Below, piece after piece: positions 33,373 through 44,454 of a DNA stretch of 64,000 nt. Position numbers and translations under genes: made by a program. Each line of letters starts with the position of its first letter. Positions within the stretch are counted from its first letter, which is position 1. The stretch is taken from contig CM042011.1 in assembly GCA_023525715.1 (NCBI GenBank), positions 5,106,066 to 5,170,065 of the forward strand, written 5' to 3'. Source of the DNA: Cichorium intybus (Eukaryota > Streptophyta > Magnoliopsida > Asterales > Asteraceae). The notes beneath the pieces are model-generated. The model was not told where the DNA came from, did no database searches, and saw only the letters and a program-made list of their open reading frames with translations.

Positions 33373-34686
33373 ATGTTGGAGGATCAACCCTTTTTGGTTT
33401 CAAGAACCTTCAACACCAGAAGCAACAACACCTGGGGTTTTATGAGTAATTTCACCATCAAAAACATCCAAGAAAAAAGACCATTAGAAATCGAAGACGA
33501 AGAACAGCCCATTCACGCCAGAAAAATCTCCAAATACGAAAACCTCGAACTCGGATTAGGGTTTCACGATCTCGCCATCGACCAATCCAACAACCATTCC
33601 GATTCCAATTCCAATCCCAATTCCGATTCCGACTCCGATTCCAGTTCCCTAATCCACGCAATCGGACGAGACAACTCAATCAGTTGTCTCCTCCGATGCT
33701 CTCGGTCCGATTACGGTGCTTTAGCATCGCTAAACCGGACCTTCCGTGACTTAATCAGAACCGGAGAACTGTACAGATTAAGACGAAAAAACAACATCAT
33801 CGAACACTGGGTTTACTTTTCTTGCCACCTGGTCCAATGGGAAGCTTTCGACCCGATTAATAAACACTGGATGAATCTCCCGACAATGTCATCAAACACA
33901 TGCTTCCAATTTTCCGATAAAGAATCTTTAGCAGTTGGCACGGAATTACTCGTGTTAGGAAAAGAAGTTCTTGATCATGTAATATACAAGTACAGTTTGC
34001 TAACAAATTCATGGTCATTCGGGCAGCTAATGATCGCGCCCAGATGTTTATTCGGGTCAGCAAGTCTCGGTCAGATCGCGATTGTGGCGGGCGGGTCCGA
34101 CCCGAACGGGAAAATCGTCAACTCTGCTGAGCTGTACGACAGCGAGACAGGCTCATGGGAGACGCTTCCAAACATGTTAAAACCAAGAAAGATGTGTTCG
34201 GGGGTATTTATGGATAATAAATTTTATGTAATTGGTGGGGTAGGTGGGGTTGACATGAAGCCGTTGAGTTGCGGTGAAGAGTATGATTTGGTTACGCGGG
34301 TTTGGCGGGAAATCCCGAATATGTCGCCGGTGAGGACCGCCACGTCAGCGACCACCACGGAGGCGCCGCCACTTGTTGCGGTTGTTGATAATGAGCTGTA
34401 TGCTGCTGACTGTGTAGATATGGAAGTTAGAAAGTACGATAAAGAAAAGAAAGAATGGGAGACGGTCGGGCGGTTGCCCGAACGGGCAGACTCGATGAAC
34501 GGGTGGGGGATTGCGTTTAGGGGATGTGGGGACCGCGTTGTTGTGATTGGTGGGCCCAGGAGTAGTGGGACCGGGTTTATTGAAGTGAATTCGTGGGTCC
34601 CGCGAGACGGGCCGCCACGGTGGACGATGCTTGGGAGGAAACAGAGTAGTAACTTTGTTTACAATTGTGCGGTGATGGGGTGCTGA
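33373..34686 (+). CDS. F-box/kelch-repeat protein, SKIP11 type
   Basis: 437 residues from the ATG at 33373 (MLEDQPFLVSR, the typical start of this family); an upstream in-frame TTG is not needed. Residues 71-92 are a low-complexity Asp/Asn/Ser tract. A divergent F-box follows (about 99-145; SISCLLRCSRSDYGALASLN), then kelch repeats from about 185 to 435 with GG pairs at 240-241, 288-289 and 393-394 and W-E-LP-M motifs. The family acts as substrate adaptor of SCF ubiquitin ligases: the F-box binds SKP1/ASK and the kelch propeller binds targets. The closest match I recognise is Arabidopsis SKIP11 and its paralogues. The frame is complete and undisturbed. Targets are unknown. Confidence 0.9.
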   Translation: MLEDQPFLVSRTFNTRSNNTWGFMSNFTIKNIQEKRPLEIEDEEQPIHARKISKYENLELGLGFHDLAIDQSNNHSDSNSNPNSDSDSDSSSLIHAIGRDNSISCLLRCSRSDYGALASLNRTFRDLIRTGELYRLRRKNNIIEHWVYFSCHLVQWEAFDPINKHWMNLPTMSSNTCFQFSDKESLAVGTELLVLGKEVLDHVIYKYSLLTNSWSFGQLMIAPRCLFGSASLGQIAIVAGGSDPNGKIVNSAELYDSETGSWETLPNMLKPRKMCSGVFMDNKFYVIGGVGGVDMKPLSCGEEYDLVTRVWREIPNMSPVRTATSATTTEAPPLVAVVDNELYAADCVDMEVRKYDKEKKEWETVGRLPERADSMNGWGIAFRGCGDRVVVIGGPRSSGTGFIEVNSWVPRDGPPRWTMLGRKQSSNFVYNCAVMGC

Positions 34687-35991
34687 ATGGAGGTGGTGGT
34701 TTTGGTTTTTATTTCGACAGAAGTTTTAATCTTTTTTATTTTGTTTTTTATTTTTTATTTTTTACTTTTATCATTTTTAATTGTTCATGAGGAAAAGAAA
34801 CAGATTTTTACTTGACATTAAAGATTTCTTTAAGGATGTTTTCTTTTGTTTAAGGTTGTCATCTGTGTTAGGGTTAGAGGATCTAATAACTTGTATTTGG
34901 TAAGTAGAATTTTTTCAGAAATGATCGAAAAGAAACCATACACATATATTGCTTCCTGTTGACTTTGTCTTGTTTTTTGTATTTGTTAGGGCTCTTGAGT
35001 CTCTGTTGTTAATGTTCCTTTTGGTTGCATTTGTTACATGCTAAGCAATCATTTCGGTGACAAACCAGATTATGGTAATGGCATCATAATATCGCTACAA
35101 AATACCAGTAAAAAAAGTTTACTGTTGTCGCACTCCGTTATTGCATTGTTATTGAATGTGCATAGATTACAGGGGAATTGATGAGTCTTTTAAGGTTATA
35201 TACGATGATGGAAACAAGTAGTGCATTTGTTACGCGAGACTTGGACAATCTTTTTTGAGACTATTTCTATGATGAATTGAGGGTTTATGTCTTCTACACA
35301 AATGAAAAATCGAACGTGAGCTCATGTCTCAATGAGATAAAAAGTTAAATTCTATATCTTATGAACATCGGTTCCAATCTAATACATGTCAAAACATTAT
35401 ACAGGCTATCATATTCTCTTAATAAGCAAATAGAACAGCCAAAAATCGACCTAACCTAACCCACGAATCCCACGTAAAACGAACTCAAAATTAGCATATT
35501 GGGTTTGAGAATTTTCACTCATTCAGCTTTGATTAATACATCTAACTAACCAAATAGGTTGGATTACTTTTAGGATCTTTGACCTAAAATCACCATGTTT
35601 ACAAATGTAAACCCTTATCTATTAGGGTCATGTTTCTTTTTAACTTTGAACAGTAAGTCGGGTTTTATAACTTATTTAACCAAGTCTAACATATTATCCT
35701 CGTATATAAAATTTGATATTTGGATTAGATCAAGCCAGGTTAATAATTTATCTAACAGATAAGCTTGAAACAAAGTAAACAATTCAACATGGAACTTAGA
35801 TAAACAGGTGACGTTGGGTCAAAAAAATCTCAACTCGGTTATTTAAATACATTGACCCTTGGAGACTTCTAAATCGTCGCCAAGTAAAACTATCTCCATG
35901 ATTCATTCGCATTTTCTAATCGCAAGTTACAAGATAATAATTTCACACAAAAACATGTGATCTCATACAAAATAAATAAATAAATAAAACC
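34687..35991. other. 3' region and intergenic space between F-box and mTERF genes
   Basis: The two genes converge. Positions 34720-34770 are T-rich and suit a 3' UTR. No other gene is seen in the 1.3 kb. Confidence 0.5.
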
Positions 35992-36888
35992 TCAAAAAGG
36001 AAACCCTTTATGCAAAACCTTCTTCGACTCTTGCGCTAATCTTCTAACATGCTTCGCATCCGAATAACACTCCATCAACACCTTCGAAACCTCCAATGGA
36101 TGACAATCAATAAACGCCTTCACAAACCGCCGTTCCGTCATCCTCAATGCCGTAAAAACCCTCGCCCCCTCAATCCTCGGAACCAATCCCAAATCCTCAA
36201 TCTTCGCCGCCACAATCATACGAGGTTTCATAACCGTCTCCAAATTATTAAACAACAAAAACGGATGACTCAGCACAACTTTCGCCGACAATTTCATACT
36301 CGCCACCACAAAAGTCATATTCCTCTGAACCTTATCAACCGATAAAGTCAACACAAGCGGCGAACTACCAAAAAGACGAAAAACCTCATCCTCCAAAAAC
36401 CCAAATTTCTCCAAATTCGCTATTTTTTCACGAATCGTTTCAATTCGTGAAATCGCTATTAAAGTAACAACGTATTTATACATTTTGGAGTCTTTCGAAG
36501 CACCCGTTCTTCGAATGCAGTCCAATTTTTCGGGTGTTAATGAGGTGCGTGGGATTATGGTGGGGCGGGAGAGTAGCATTAGGGTTAAATCGTCCCCGGT
36601 TATCCCCATTGATTTGTACAATTCGATTGTTGGTTTTATCATTTTTTTTAAATCGTAAGTGAGAATCGAAGGGTTTCGTAGAATGGCTTTTTGGAGGGTG
36701 AGTTTTGAACCGAATACGTTTTCGAGGTAGTGGACGCGTTCGTCGAGACAGTTGTTGAGCCTTGACCGTAAAAAGCGGGGCCTACAGCTGACGATTTTGA
36801 CTAAATCGGAGGATGTGAATCCGAGGTCTTGAAGAACTTTTAATTTGGATTGGAGTTTATCGAGTTTGGATTTGTGAAGCGATGGCAT
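35992..36888 (-). CDS. mTERF family protein (organelle nucleic-acid binding)
   Basis: 298 residues, intronless, from the ATG at 36888. It shows repeated mTERF-type helical units of about 35 residues with the xxPxxL pattern: CRPRFLRSRL (34-43), RNPSILTYD (70-78), SRPTIIPRTSL (106-116), SSPLVLTLSVDKV (174-186), SHPFLLFNNLETV (208-220). It ends in HKGFPF, typical of plant members. mTERF proteins bind nucleic acid in mitochondria or plastids and act in transcription, splicing or translation. The frame stays open for 48 codons upstream of the ATG with family-like sequence (FINWGC..TTQIFDRM) but has no ATG and runs into a MITE, so the real N-terminus and transit peptide may be lost or lie elsewhere. 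Function of this copy is uncertain. Confidence 0.85.
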   Translation of the reverse strand: MPSLHKSKLDKLQSKLKVLQDLGFTSSDLVKIVSCRPRFLRSRLNNCLDERVHYLENVFGSKLTLQKAILRNPSILTYDLKKMIKPTIELYKSMGITGDDLTLMLLSRPTIIPRTSLTPEKLDCIRRTGASKDSKMYKYVVTLIAISRIETIREKIANLEKFGFLEDEVFRLFGSSPLVLTLSVDKVQRNMTFVVASMKLSAKVVLSHPFLLFNNLETVMKPRMIVAAKIEDLGLVPRIEGARVFTALRMTERRFVKAFIDCHPLEVSKVLMECYSDAKHVRRLAQESKKVLHKGFPF

Positions 36889-37010
36889 TCGATCGAAGAT
36901 TTGAGTCGTTTCGTGGTGGTTGCAGCCCCAATTTATGAATAAATCGAAACAGGTCTTTGGTGGTAACTGATACTCTTGGAGGAAAAAGGGAAATGGAAGA
37001 GAGGTTAAGG

Positions 37011-37017
37011 ATTTATA
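37011..37017 (-). promoter_or_regulatory. Possible TATA box of the mTERF gene
   Basis: TATAAAT on the minus strand, 123 bp before the ATG at 36888 and only eight bp from the edge of a MITE. If used, the open frame upstream of the ATG would be untranslated leader. Confidence 0.45.
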
Positions 37018-37024
37018 GATATAA

Positions 37025-37208
37025 AGAGTGAATTACATTTTTGGTCCTTGAGTGTAACTGATTTTCTCAATTTTGGTCCATGATTGAAATAAAAAGGGAC
37101 TGAAATTGTTACAAGCCTCAAATGGATACCAAAATTGTAAGAGAAACAATTTCGGACCATGATTGCAAAAATCATTAATACTTAGGGACCAAAAATGTAA
37201 TTTACTCT
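37025..37208. mobile_element. 184-bp foldback MITE next to the mTERF promoter
   Basis: The two halves are inverted copies: AGAGTGAATTACATTTTTGG at the left against AGAGTAAATTACATTTTTGG read from the right, continuing as ...TTTTGGTCCATGATTG against ...CATGGTCCGAAATTG. No flanking duplication could be recognised, so the exact ends are uncertain. It is a type common near plant genes. Confidence 0.7.
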
Positions 37209-37909
37209 GAATGTTGAAAATTGGTTAAAGAAGTTGAAATTGAGACCTGATCTTGGAGGGGGATTTGTTTCTCATCGGGAATGTTGGAGGGTGCATCTGT
37301 CACCTGGAGAAAATACAAGACTTAGATAAGTGATGTGAAATAGTCTAACTTTTAGCTTCAAAATCAAGAAGGATTCTTGAATTTTCAATAGAAATGTCAA
37401 TCTTGATAAACACCTTTTTTTTAGTTTTTGAGATAAATTTTGGTAATTGTAAGATTTTTTGATAAAACCCAATTTGATTGAAAGCACTTAATCTGTTGGA
37501 TTATTTTTAGCATTATCAAGATCGATTTTGATAAACACATCAATCTTTATAAGATGCTCTTTTTTTTAGTTTTAAATTACGAATAAAAATCTTGTCGGTT
37601 TTCTTAATGAAGCCCCACTTGAGTTTCAATTTGAGAAGCAACCAGTTTGGACTGAAAGTACAGCAAGAAAGAAAGTTGTGTGGACAGTTTTATGGAAATA
37701 GACATGCAAGAAGTTAGTTTTTTGACAACAAATTGTAGAAAGTCATTTGCTTTTATTACGTCATAAAAAACAGTTTCTTTTAAAAGTTAAAAGAGAAAAT
37801 GACTATACCATTGTTTTTTTATTTGTACACATTTAGTCCTTAATGTATTTTCTGCAAAATACACCATTGAACTTCTTGTTTTTGTACACAAATAGTCCTT
37901 TTGACCTGC
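37209..37909. other. Intergenic
   Basis: No gene seen. On the minus strand a short frame (ATG at 37275; MRNKSPSKIRSQFQLL then stop) has a presequence-like composition and could be a remnant of the mTERF N-terminus. Positions 37800-37905 repeat TTTGTACACA..TAGTCC words related to the neighbouring foldback element. Confidence 0.35.
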
Positions 37910-38536
37910 GTATTACGAGTTTTGATAGGGTAACATTGTTCTCGATTTGTACACATTTAGTCCCTAATGTTTTGTACACATATAGTCATTTTATATACGT
38001 TTTTTAAATATGGTTTTTTATATACGTGTTTTAATATATACGTATTTTATTAATTATAGATTTATATATGTTTTTTTATATAGAATGTATATAAAAAATG
38101 TTTTTTTTGTATATGTTTTGAAATACGTTTTTACATAAGTTCTTTACGTGTATATAAATAACTGTATTTTAAGAATATAAATATATATTTTTAGACATAT
38201 AAATGCACATACACACATTTTTTACGATTTCTGGAAATAAATACATGTATTCATACTTCCAAAAAAAAATACATAATTATACTTCCAAAAGGTATATTTC
38301 AAAACGTATTTGAAAACATATTTCAAAACGTATATAAAAAACGTTTTTTGTATGCGTTTTTCATAAAAAATGTATATAAGAAAACGTATATAAATGTATA
38401 AAATGCGTATATAAAAATGTATATGTAAAAACCATATTTAGAAAATGTATATAAAAGGAATATATGTGTACAAAAACATTAGGGACTAAATGTGTACAAA
38501 TCGAGAACAATGTTACCGTATCAAAACTCATAATAC
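37910..38536. mobile_element. Foldback element, about 627 bp
   Basis: Inverted arms of roughly 140-150 bp: GTATTACGAGTTTTGATAGG at 37910 matches the complement of the right end at 38536 (GTATTATGAGTTTTGATACG), followed in both by TAACATTG, TCGATTTGTACACATTTAG and TCCCTAATG. The centre (38050-38385) is AT-rich with many TATAC and AAACGT words. No coding sequence. Flanking duplication not recognised. Confidence 0.7.
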
Positions 38537-39033
38537 CAAATGACCGGCTAACCTAGAGTAGCAGGTCAAGTTTTAGAACATATCTTTAATGAAAATCTAT
38601 AACATCAATAAGATGGATTCTATATTTGAAAATCTACGTTTGACCATTTTTTTCATCGTGAATACGGTTTCTGACACTAAATTTTCGAAATATATGTTTT
38701 CATTGTGACAATTATTTTTACAATGTCATCATTCTTCTAGGACCATAAATTACAAAACATGACTCGTTTCTATTGATAGCATCTTTTTCTAAAATTGACA
38801 ACTTGTTTCTGTGAGGGCAGTTTTTATTTTAATAACATTAAATCTTCTTTCCATGATGACAGTGATATCTAATTTCTATGTCTAAATGGTAGTTCAAACA
38901 GAAAATCAGAAGTATAGTGTTAAAATATGCATTTAAACACATATAAACTCTTGAAAAACAGATGAATATCACATTACAAGAAAACTTTATTAGTTTTTCT
39001 ATCAAGCACTTGTAGAAGAACGGTAAACCTTAC

Positions 39034-39762
39034 CACTGGTTCATTAATTGACTCAGAACATGTTGAAAAAGAAGCCCTTAACCCATCTGTTATAGAAGCA
39101 AGGTCTCTGAAAATGGAAGTATTGGGCTTATGTGTCAAATGGTCTTGATAAGACAATATACCAAACCATCTCTCCTGCAGATGACAGAGAGAACATCTAC
39201 ATGACATAAATGAAAGAACAACATAAATCAACCAACAGATAGCTTCAAGTAATCACAAAAATTAGGGAAATCTGCCATTCGAATGCATGATTAGATATCA
39301 AGTTTAAATAACAGATTAAGTTGAAAACAGGCAAATACACAGCATTGAATTAGATAATGTTTCTTATAAGAAGAATGGAATGTCGTGGAATTGATTATTT
39401 GCTTTCGTATCCAGATGAATTTTCTAGTTTAGTTTCTAAAACCCTAAGTACTTACAGCTGCAATTTACAGGGTTTAGGAATAATCTACGAAGAAATTAAC
39501 GAACTAAACCACAGCGGCAATACAAAAAACTACAAAGAGACAAGGTCGCTTAATCTTCGAGTTTTGACGGACAACAAAACTCCAGAAATCTATAAACTTC
39601 CGATCGGAACCCACGCAAAAATCCGATTTTTTGTTTTCTGAGAGTAAGCAGATTTAGTAAATATTGGTAAAATGACAAATAACTTACGGCGAAGAAGGAT
39701 GAGAAGATCCGAGGCTTCTGCGATAGAAGATTACTCGTTCTCCGTTTCAGACAAGTCGCCAT
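39034..39762 (-). CDS. First two exons of an unidentified gene, possibly mitochondrial
   Basis: Exon 1 (39762-39688) encodes 25 residues, MATCLKRRTSNLLSQKPRIF then SSFFA: basic and Ser-rich with no acidic residue, like a mitochondrial presequence. It ends at GCC|GTAAGTT. Exon 2 (39174-39034) starts after CTGCAG|GAG and encodes 47 residues (ERWFGILSYQDHL through SESINEPV), ending at GTG|GTAAGG. Both introns are phase 0. I find no third exon before the foldback element at 38536, nor between it and the mTERF gene, so the gene seems cut off, or its next exon is far or very short. The family is not recognised; a mitochondrial HSP90-like N-terminus is one weak possibility. Confidence 0.5.
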
Positions 39763-41267
39763 GGTTGCGGAGATACCTTAAGCGACCACGGCGTGAGAAA
39801 ATGAAAATTGGTAGGACTGAAATCGGATCTATATGAAAATCAAGGTTGGAAGTGAATGTTTTGAAACTTTTTCTCATGGCCTAGATTCCAGATGTTGAGA
39901 TAATACTCCTGTAGTCCTGCGTCATTTTTAGTTACTTGGGCTGCGCTTTCAATATCTTGGCCCGAAAAACTGTCATCAATTTTTATAACGGTTTTGGACC
40001 GATACGGCCTTCCAACCAGTTTCGATATCGGGTATTACCCTTTTTATTATTCGGAAAACTCAAATAAATTGAATCTATTGCAAATTGACAAGAAATTTCT
40101 CAATAAAATCACATACGTAATTTGATAGCCACTTAAAAATGTATTAAAGAGTAAGAAGCGTTAACAAATTTTGTAGTCATAAACAGCTAATAAAAATGTA
40201 GATGATAAATAATTAACAACTACTAAATATGCTCCATTGCAATTTTCTAGTATTATATTATAACTTAGATTTTTTGATGTTTTTAGATATGCAGGAGGAT
40301 GCTACTTCAAATGGTACTTTTTAAATTGTTATCAATTTTTTTGATAATATAATATGACTACCTCAATAGGTGGAGGATTGAAACCAGAAATAATTCTTGA
40401 ATTGCCTGGTCAGAGTGAGTTTGGGATGTTTGTTAAATTTGGAAGTCTATCAAGCTCAATGACTGAACTTTGTGAATATGTGGATTGATGAAGTACCTAG
40501 ATTATGTAACATGCAACATATTGTATCAAAATAGTAACTGTGCTGACCACTATGGAATTTTGAGATAAACTTTTAGTGAGGTAAAGCAATATGCAAAAAG
40601 GAATTTCGTTAGGGTATAACAGTTGATACAAGTGGGAGAAGATCAAGTGAATCATAAAGAAATTTAATTAAATGTTGATAGACATTGGTTTAAAGACACC
40701 CCCACGGTTCAAACAAAAGCTAAGATTGCCATCCATATTGAAATATACATATTTGTGCAATTCTCTGAGTTGTTATGGTAAGAATTCTATTCATACAATT
40801 CTAATTATTGGAATTCTGTGGAATTAAAATAGCTATAGTAATTTGCTTGAAAAATGAAATGCGGAGACGTTTCCAAATGGTGTGGATCTGTGGAGTGTGG
40901 ACATCTCCATAAATTAAAATATAAGTATGTATCGTGACTTTTGGCGATCCCAAACCCATGGAAATTTCTTTTACTAATGTATAAACACTTCAAAAATTGA
41001 AAGGTTTATATAGAAAATTACAACAAATTTCGAGTTAGTAGGCTCCTCTTATTAGCTGCATAACTTTAAAAAATTTCTATCGGAAATTACCGATGTTGCC
41101 TATTAAAGAAGGTGATACAAGACAGCATCAAATCATAGAAAATTATAATAGAAGTGTGACGAACAGAGACGTAATCACGTGAAATATTCGATTGGAACAA
41201 TATAAATCGAAGAAGGGATGATGGTAACTGTTGAAGAGATAATTGTTAGTTGTTGAAAGATACGGTC

Positions 41268-41552
41268 ATGTTCGGCAGGAAGCTTTTGAGAGATTTTAAT
41301 TTTCAGGAAAAAAAATACTTTGTTCAGCTGTAGGAGCTTTTAGTTTTTATTTTAAACAAAAGCTCTTAATCTAAAACTACTTCAAATAGTTTTTAGGAGC
41401 TTTCAACTTTTTGGAGGTTTTAGGTATGTCTTTTATATAATTTTACATATTAAAAATATAACAGCTACTTTTGTCAAATGTTTCTGTACAAATAAAAGAC
41501 TTATAGCTTTCAGTTTCTAGCTATCAGCTAACAACTAGTTTTGTCAAACATA
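41268..41552. mobile_element. Possible hAT-like MITE
   Basis: Left end ATGTTCGGCAGGAAGCTTTT; the right end read on the other strand is ATGTTTGACAAAACTAG. The interior is rich in AGCTTTT and AGCTATCAGCTAACA, as in a common plant MITE group. The ends match only loosely and no TSD is clear. Confidence 0.4.
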
Positions 41553-42794
41553 TACACAACGTTACAATGTTTTGATTTGATGAACGATGACTAAATTAAA
41601 TTGGATATGAGTAACTATTTTTTCCTTTGCACTTACCTGCAAAATAAACAATTACTCTAAATAAGAATTTATTGAAATTTAAAGAAATTTAATTGATTTG
41701 AATTTGTCATTTAAACATAATTTTCATTGGAATTTGCAATTACAATTCCTCCTTATACATTTGAAATAGGTAAACCAAACATGTCAGCCGCTAGTGATAA
41801 CTAGAAATTGGAAGATGGAAGCTAGATGTTTCATCTGTATAGATGTGTTTGATAAAAATAGTTGCAAATTTTTTAAAATATGAAAATTAAATCAAAACTA
41901 AAAGCTAAAAGTCATTCAAAGCAACTTAGAGTAGATTTTTGATTAAAAGTTTTTTGTTTAAAATTATAGGTTTATGCTAGTACTTCCCAACACGGTTTTT
42001 TCTTTAATTCGAGTCTTGAAAACTATATATTGCAATCTCCTAAAAACTTATAGACATGTTTAACAAAATTAATTGGTAGTTGAAAACTCTAACATTTTAT
42101 TTGTCTAAAAATATTAAAAAAAAAGTAGTTGTAACTTTTAAATATGTGAAACTACAGAAAAACTAAAACTTAAAAACTTTTAATTTGAAATATCTTTTGG
42201 ATGATAGAATTATTGAATAAGGCTTTTTTCTGTTTGATTTTTTTTTTTTTTTTTTTTTTTGAACAACTAAAAGCTAAACATGCTTAAAAATTCTCTGCCA
42301 AACATATTTCTCATCCGTTTAATTTTAGCTTAGCTTAAAAAACATATATTTTGACCAACTAAAAATAAAATATAAGTCGCTCGATTTTGATAAGCTATTA
42401 CATACTTATATTGCATCTGCCTATTTATTTATTAACTAATTAGGGTAGTCAAAAAAGTTATCGATCCTTAACAAAAACTAAAAGCCGGTGGATATGGAAA
42501 AAGACAAATTTTGAATTTATTGAATTTTGATAAAAATAGGGAAAAGGAATCCAAAGATGATGTAATCAGATCAGGACAAAAAGACTTTAATTTAGTTTAA
42601 TTATAGTTAATTGTGGATATTAATTAATTAATTATGGGTTTATTATTGTTAGACGGCGTGACCAACCAACATTGATACCTAACGTCGTTACCACCAAAAT
42701 TAGATTTTGCACTTTCGATCCTTTCATATGGGGACATTAGCAAAAATAGCCATTGGATTGAAGCAATTAACAAAAATGACCAACTTTTTGTCAG

Positions 42795-42803
42795 TTTTGC
42801 AAA
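42795..42803. repeat. 9-bp TSD of the foldback element, left copy
   Basis: TTTTGCAAA, repeated exactly at 43926-43934. Confidence 0.9.
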
Positions 42804-43925
42804 GGGTAAATTGCATAAAAGTCATTAAGTTTTCCAATTTTCTCGATTTTGACACTGCATTTTTAGCTTTTGCAATTAAGTCATTATGTTTTCAGAAAAG
42901 TTGCAATTAAGTCATTATGTTTTCCAAAAAGTTACAAAAATGACCATATAACCGGATGGTAACAGGTTACCAGGTCATATGGTCAGATTTGCAATTTTTC
43001 AAAAAACCTAATGACTTAATAGCAAAAATAAAACATAGTGTCAAAATCAAGAAATCTGATAAAGTTAGCGACTTTTAGGGTTTATTTCATAAAAAACCCT
43101 AAATTTTCAACTTTTTTCTGTTTAAACCTAAAACTTTATTTTTTTTCCAAAAAAACCTAAATTTTGGAGAAACTTTTTAATTTATCCCCCTAACCGGTTT
43201 TACAGGTTATATATACTTTTTTTCAGAAAAAACCCTAAACAAAGCTCGTATGCAAAATATACAGCTATTATAAGAAAACAAGCCAGTGTAGCGAAATATC
43301 TGAACATATTCAAACAAAAGTCAGTAAAGCAAAGTTGTAGTATTACTTACGACCTTTCCATGGATATAAAGTTCGTAAAATTTGGACATCGTATATGAAA
43401 GTTATGTCAATTACAAAAACGAAGAAACATTTTTTTGTTGAAAAAATCATTGAAATTGAGGGTTTTTTCCCGAAAAAAAAAGAAATTAGGGTTTTTTCTG
43501 AAAAAAAAATATGTATAACCTGTAAAACCGGTTAAGGGGATAAATTAAAAAGTTTCTCCAAAATTTAGGTTTTTTTTTTGAAAAAAAAATAAAGTTTTAG
43601 GTTTAAGCAGAAAAAAAGTTGAAAATTTAGGGTTTTTTATGAAATAAACCCTAAAAGTCGCTAAGCTTTTCAGATTTCTTGATTTTGACACTATGTTTTA
43701 TTTTTGCTATTAAGTCATTAGGTTTTCTGAAAAATTGCAAATCTGACCATATGACCTGGTAACCTGTTACCATCCGGTCATATGGTCATTTTTGCAACTT
43801 TTTGGAAAACATAATGACTTAATTGCAACTTTTCTGAAAACATAATGACTTAATTGCAAAAACTAAAAATGCAGTGTCAAAATCGAGAAAATTGGAAAAC
43901 TTAGTGACTTTTATGCAATTTACCC
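42804..43925. mobile_element. 1.1-kb foldback element of Mutator type
   Basis: Two long inverted arms of about 430 bp (42804-43237 and 43487-43925) around a 250-bp centre. The ends read GGGTAAATTGCATAAAAGTC and its near-complement TTATGCAATTTACCC. The exact 9-bp duplication TTTTGCAAA on both sides is the Mutator superfamily hallmark. The arms contain GTTACCAGGTCATATGGTCA, AACCGGTTTTACAGG and AAACCCTAA blocks. No transposase is encoded, so it is non-autonomous; long-arm non-TIR-coding MULEs are known in plants. Confidence 0.92.
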
Positions 43926-43934
43926 TTTTGCAAA
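43926..43934. repeat. 9-bp TSD of the foldback element, right copy
   Basis: Exact repeat of 42795-42803. Confidence 0.9.
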
Positions 43935-44454
43935 ATAACCACTTATTTCGGAATATCATGTTCACAATGTTAATGTTCGTTCCAAAGCGGCAGTGATCTT
44001 GTTAAAATGTAACATAAACGCATTCCAGAATTTGGTATGCAAGAGAGGATATGCATTTTGGACCGAATTTCGTATATTCTGGACCTACATGGTGTGTTCC
44101 GTACTCACATTCCGGACACCCACTTCGAAATGGTTTTCAGATTCACCATTTTTATTATTACAAATGCAAACAGCTAAATTGGAGTTCATCAAATCAAGTT
44201 CACGAAAAAAAAAAGCTTTGACAACCTCCCTCTTTATTGTTATTATCTTGAAATACCCAATCTAAAAGGCGTTACCCACAGAAAGATGTTAACGACATTT
44301 TTGAGTTTTTTTTTCACTCTTGGATGCATGTTAAGATACCTTTTTATAGAACAATTGTTTGTTTGCGCTTACAATTCCATTAACATTGTTACGAATTATT
44401 GTCTATTAATTTGTAGACTCAGACATTTCAAAGTTGTGTTATCAGTTATCTTCA

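Larger units (their letters stand above)
39763..42803. other. Intergenic with remnants of small transposons
   Basis: AT-rich, no gene recognised. 41268-41552 looks like a hAT-type MITE and 41820-42310 repeats its AGCTAAAAGT words. A T run of about 24 lies at 42238-42260. Confidence 0.4.

Noticed and set aside
36049..36345. Plus-strand frame of 98 codons
   Set aside because: Antisense to the mTERF gene, His/Arg/Asn-rich, a by-product of its codon use.
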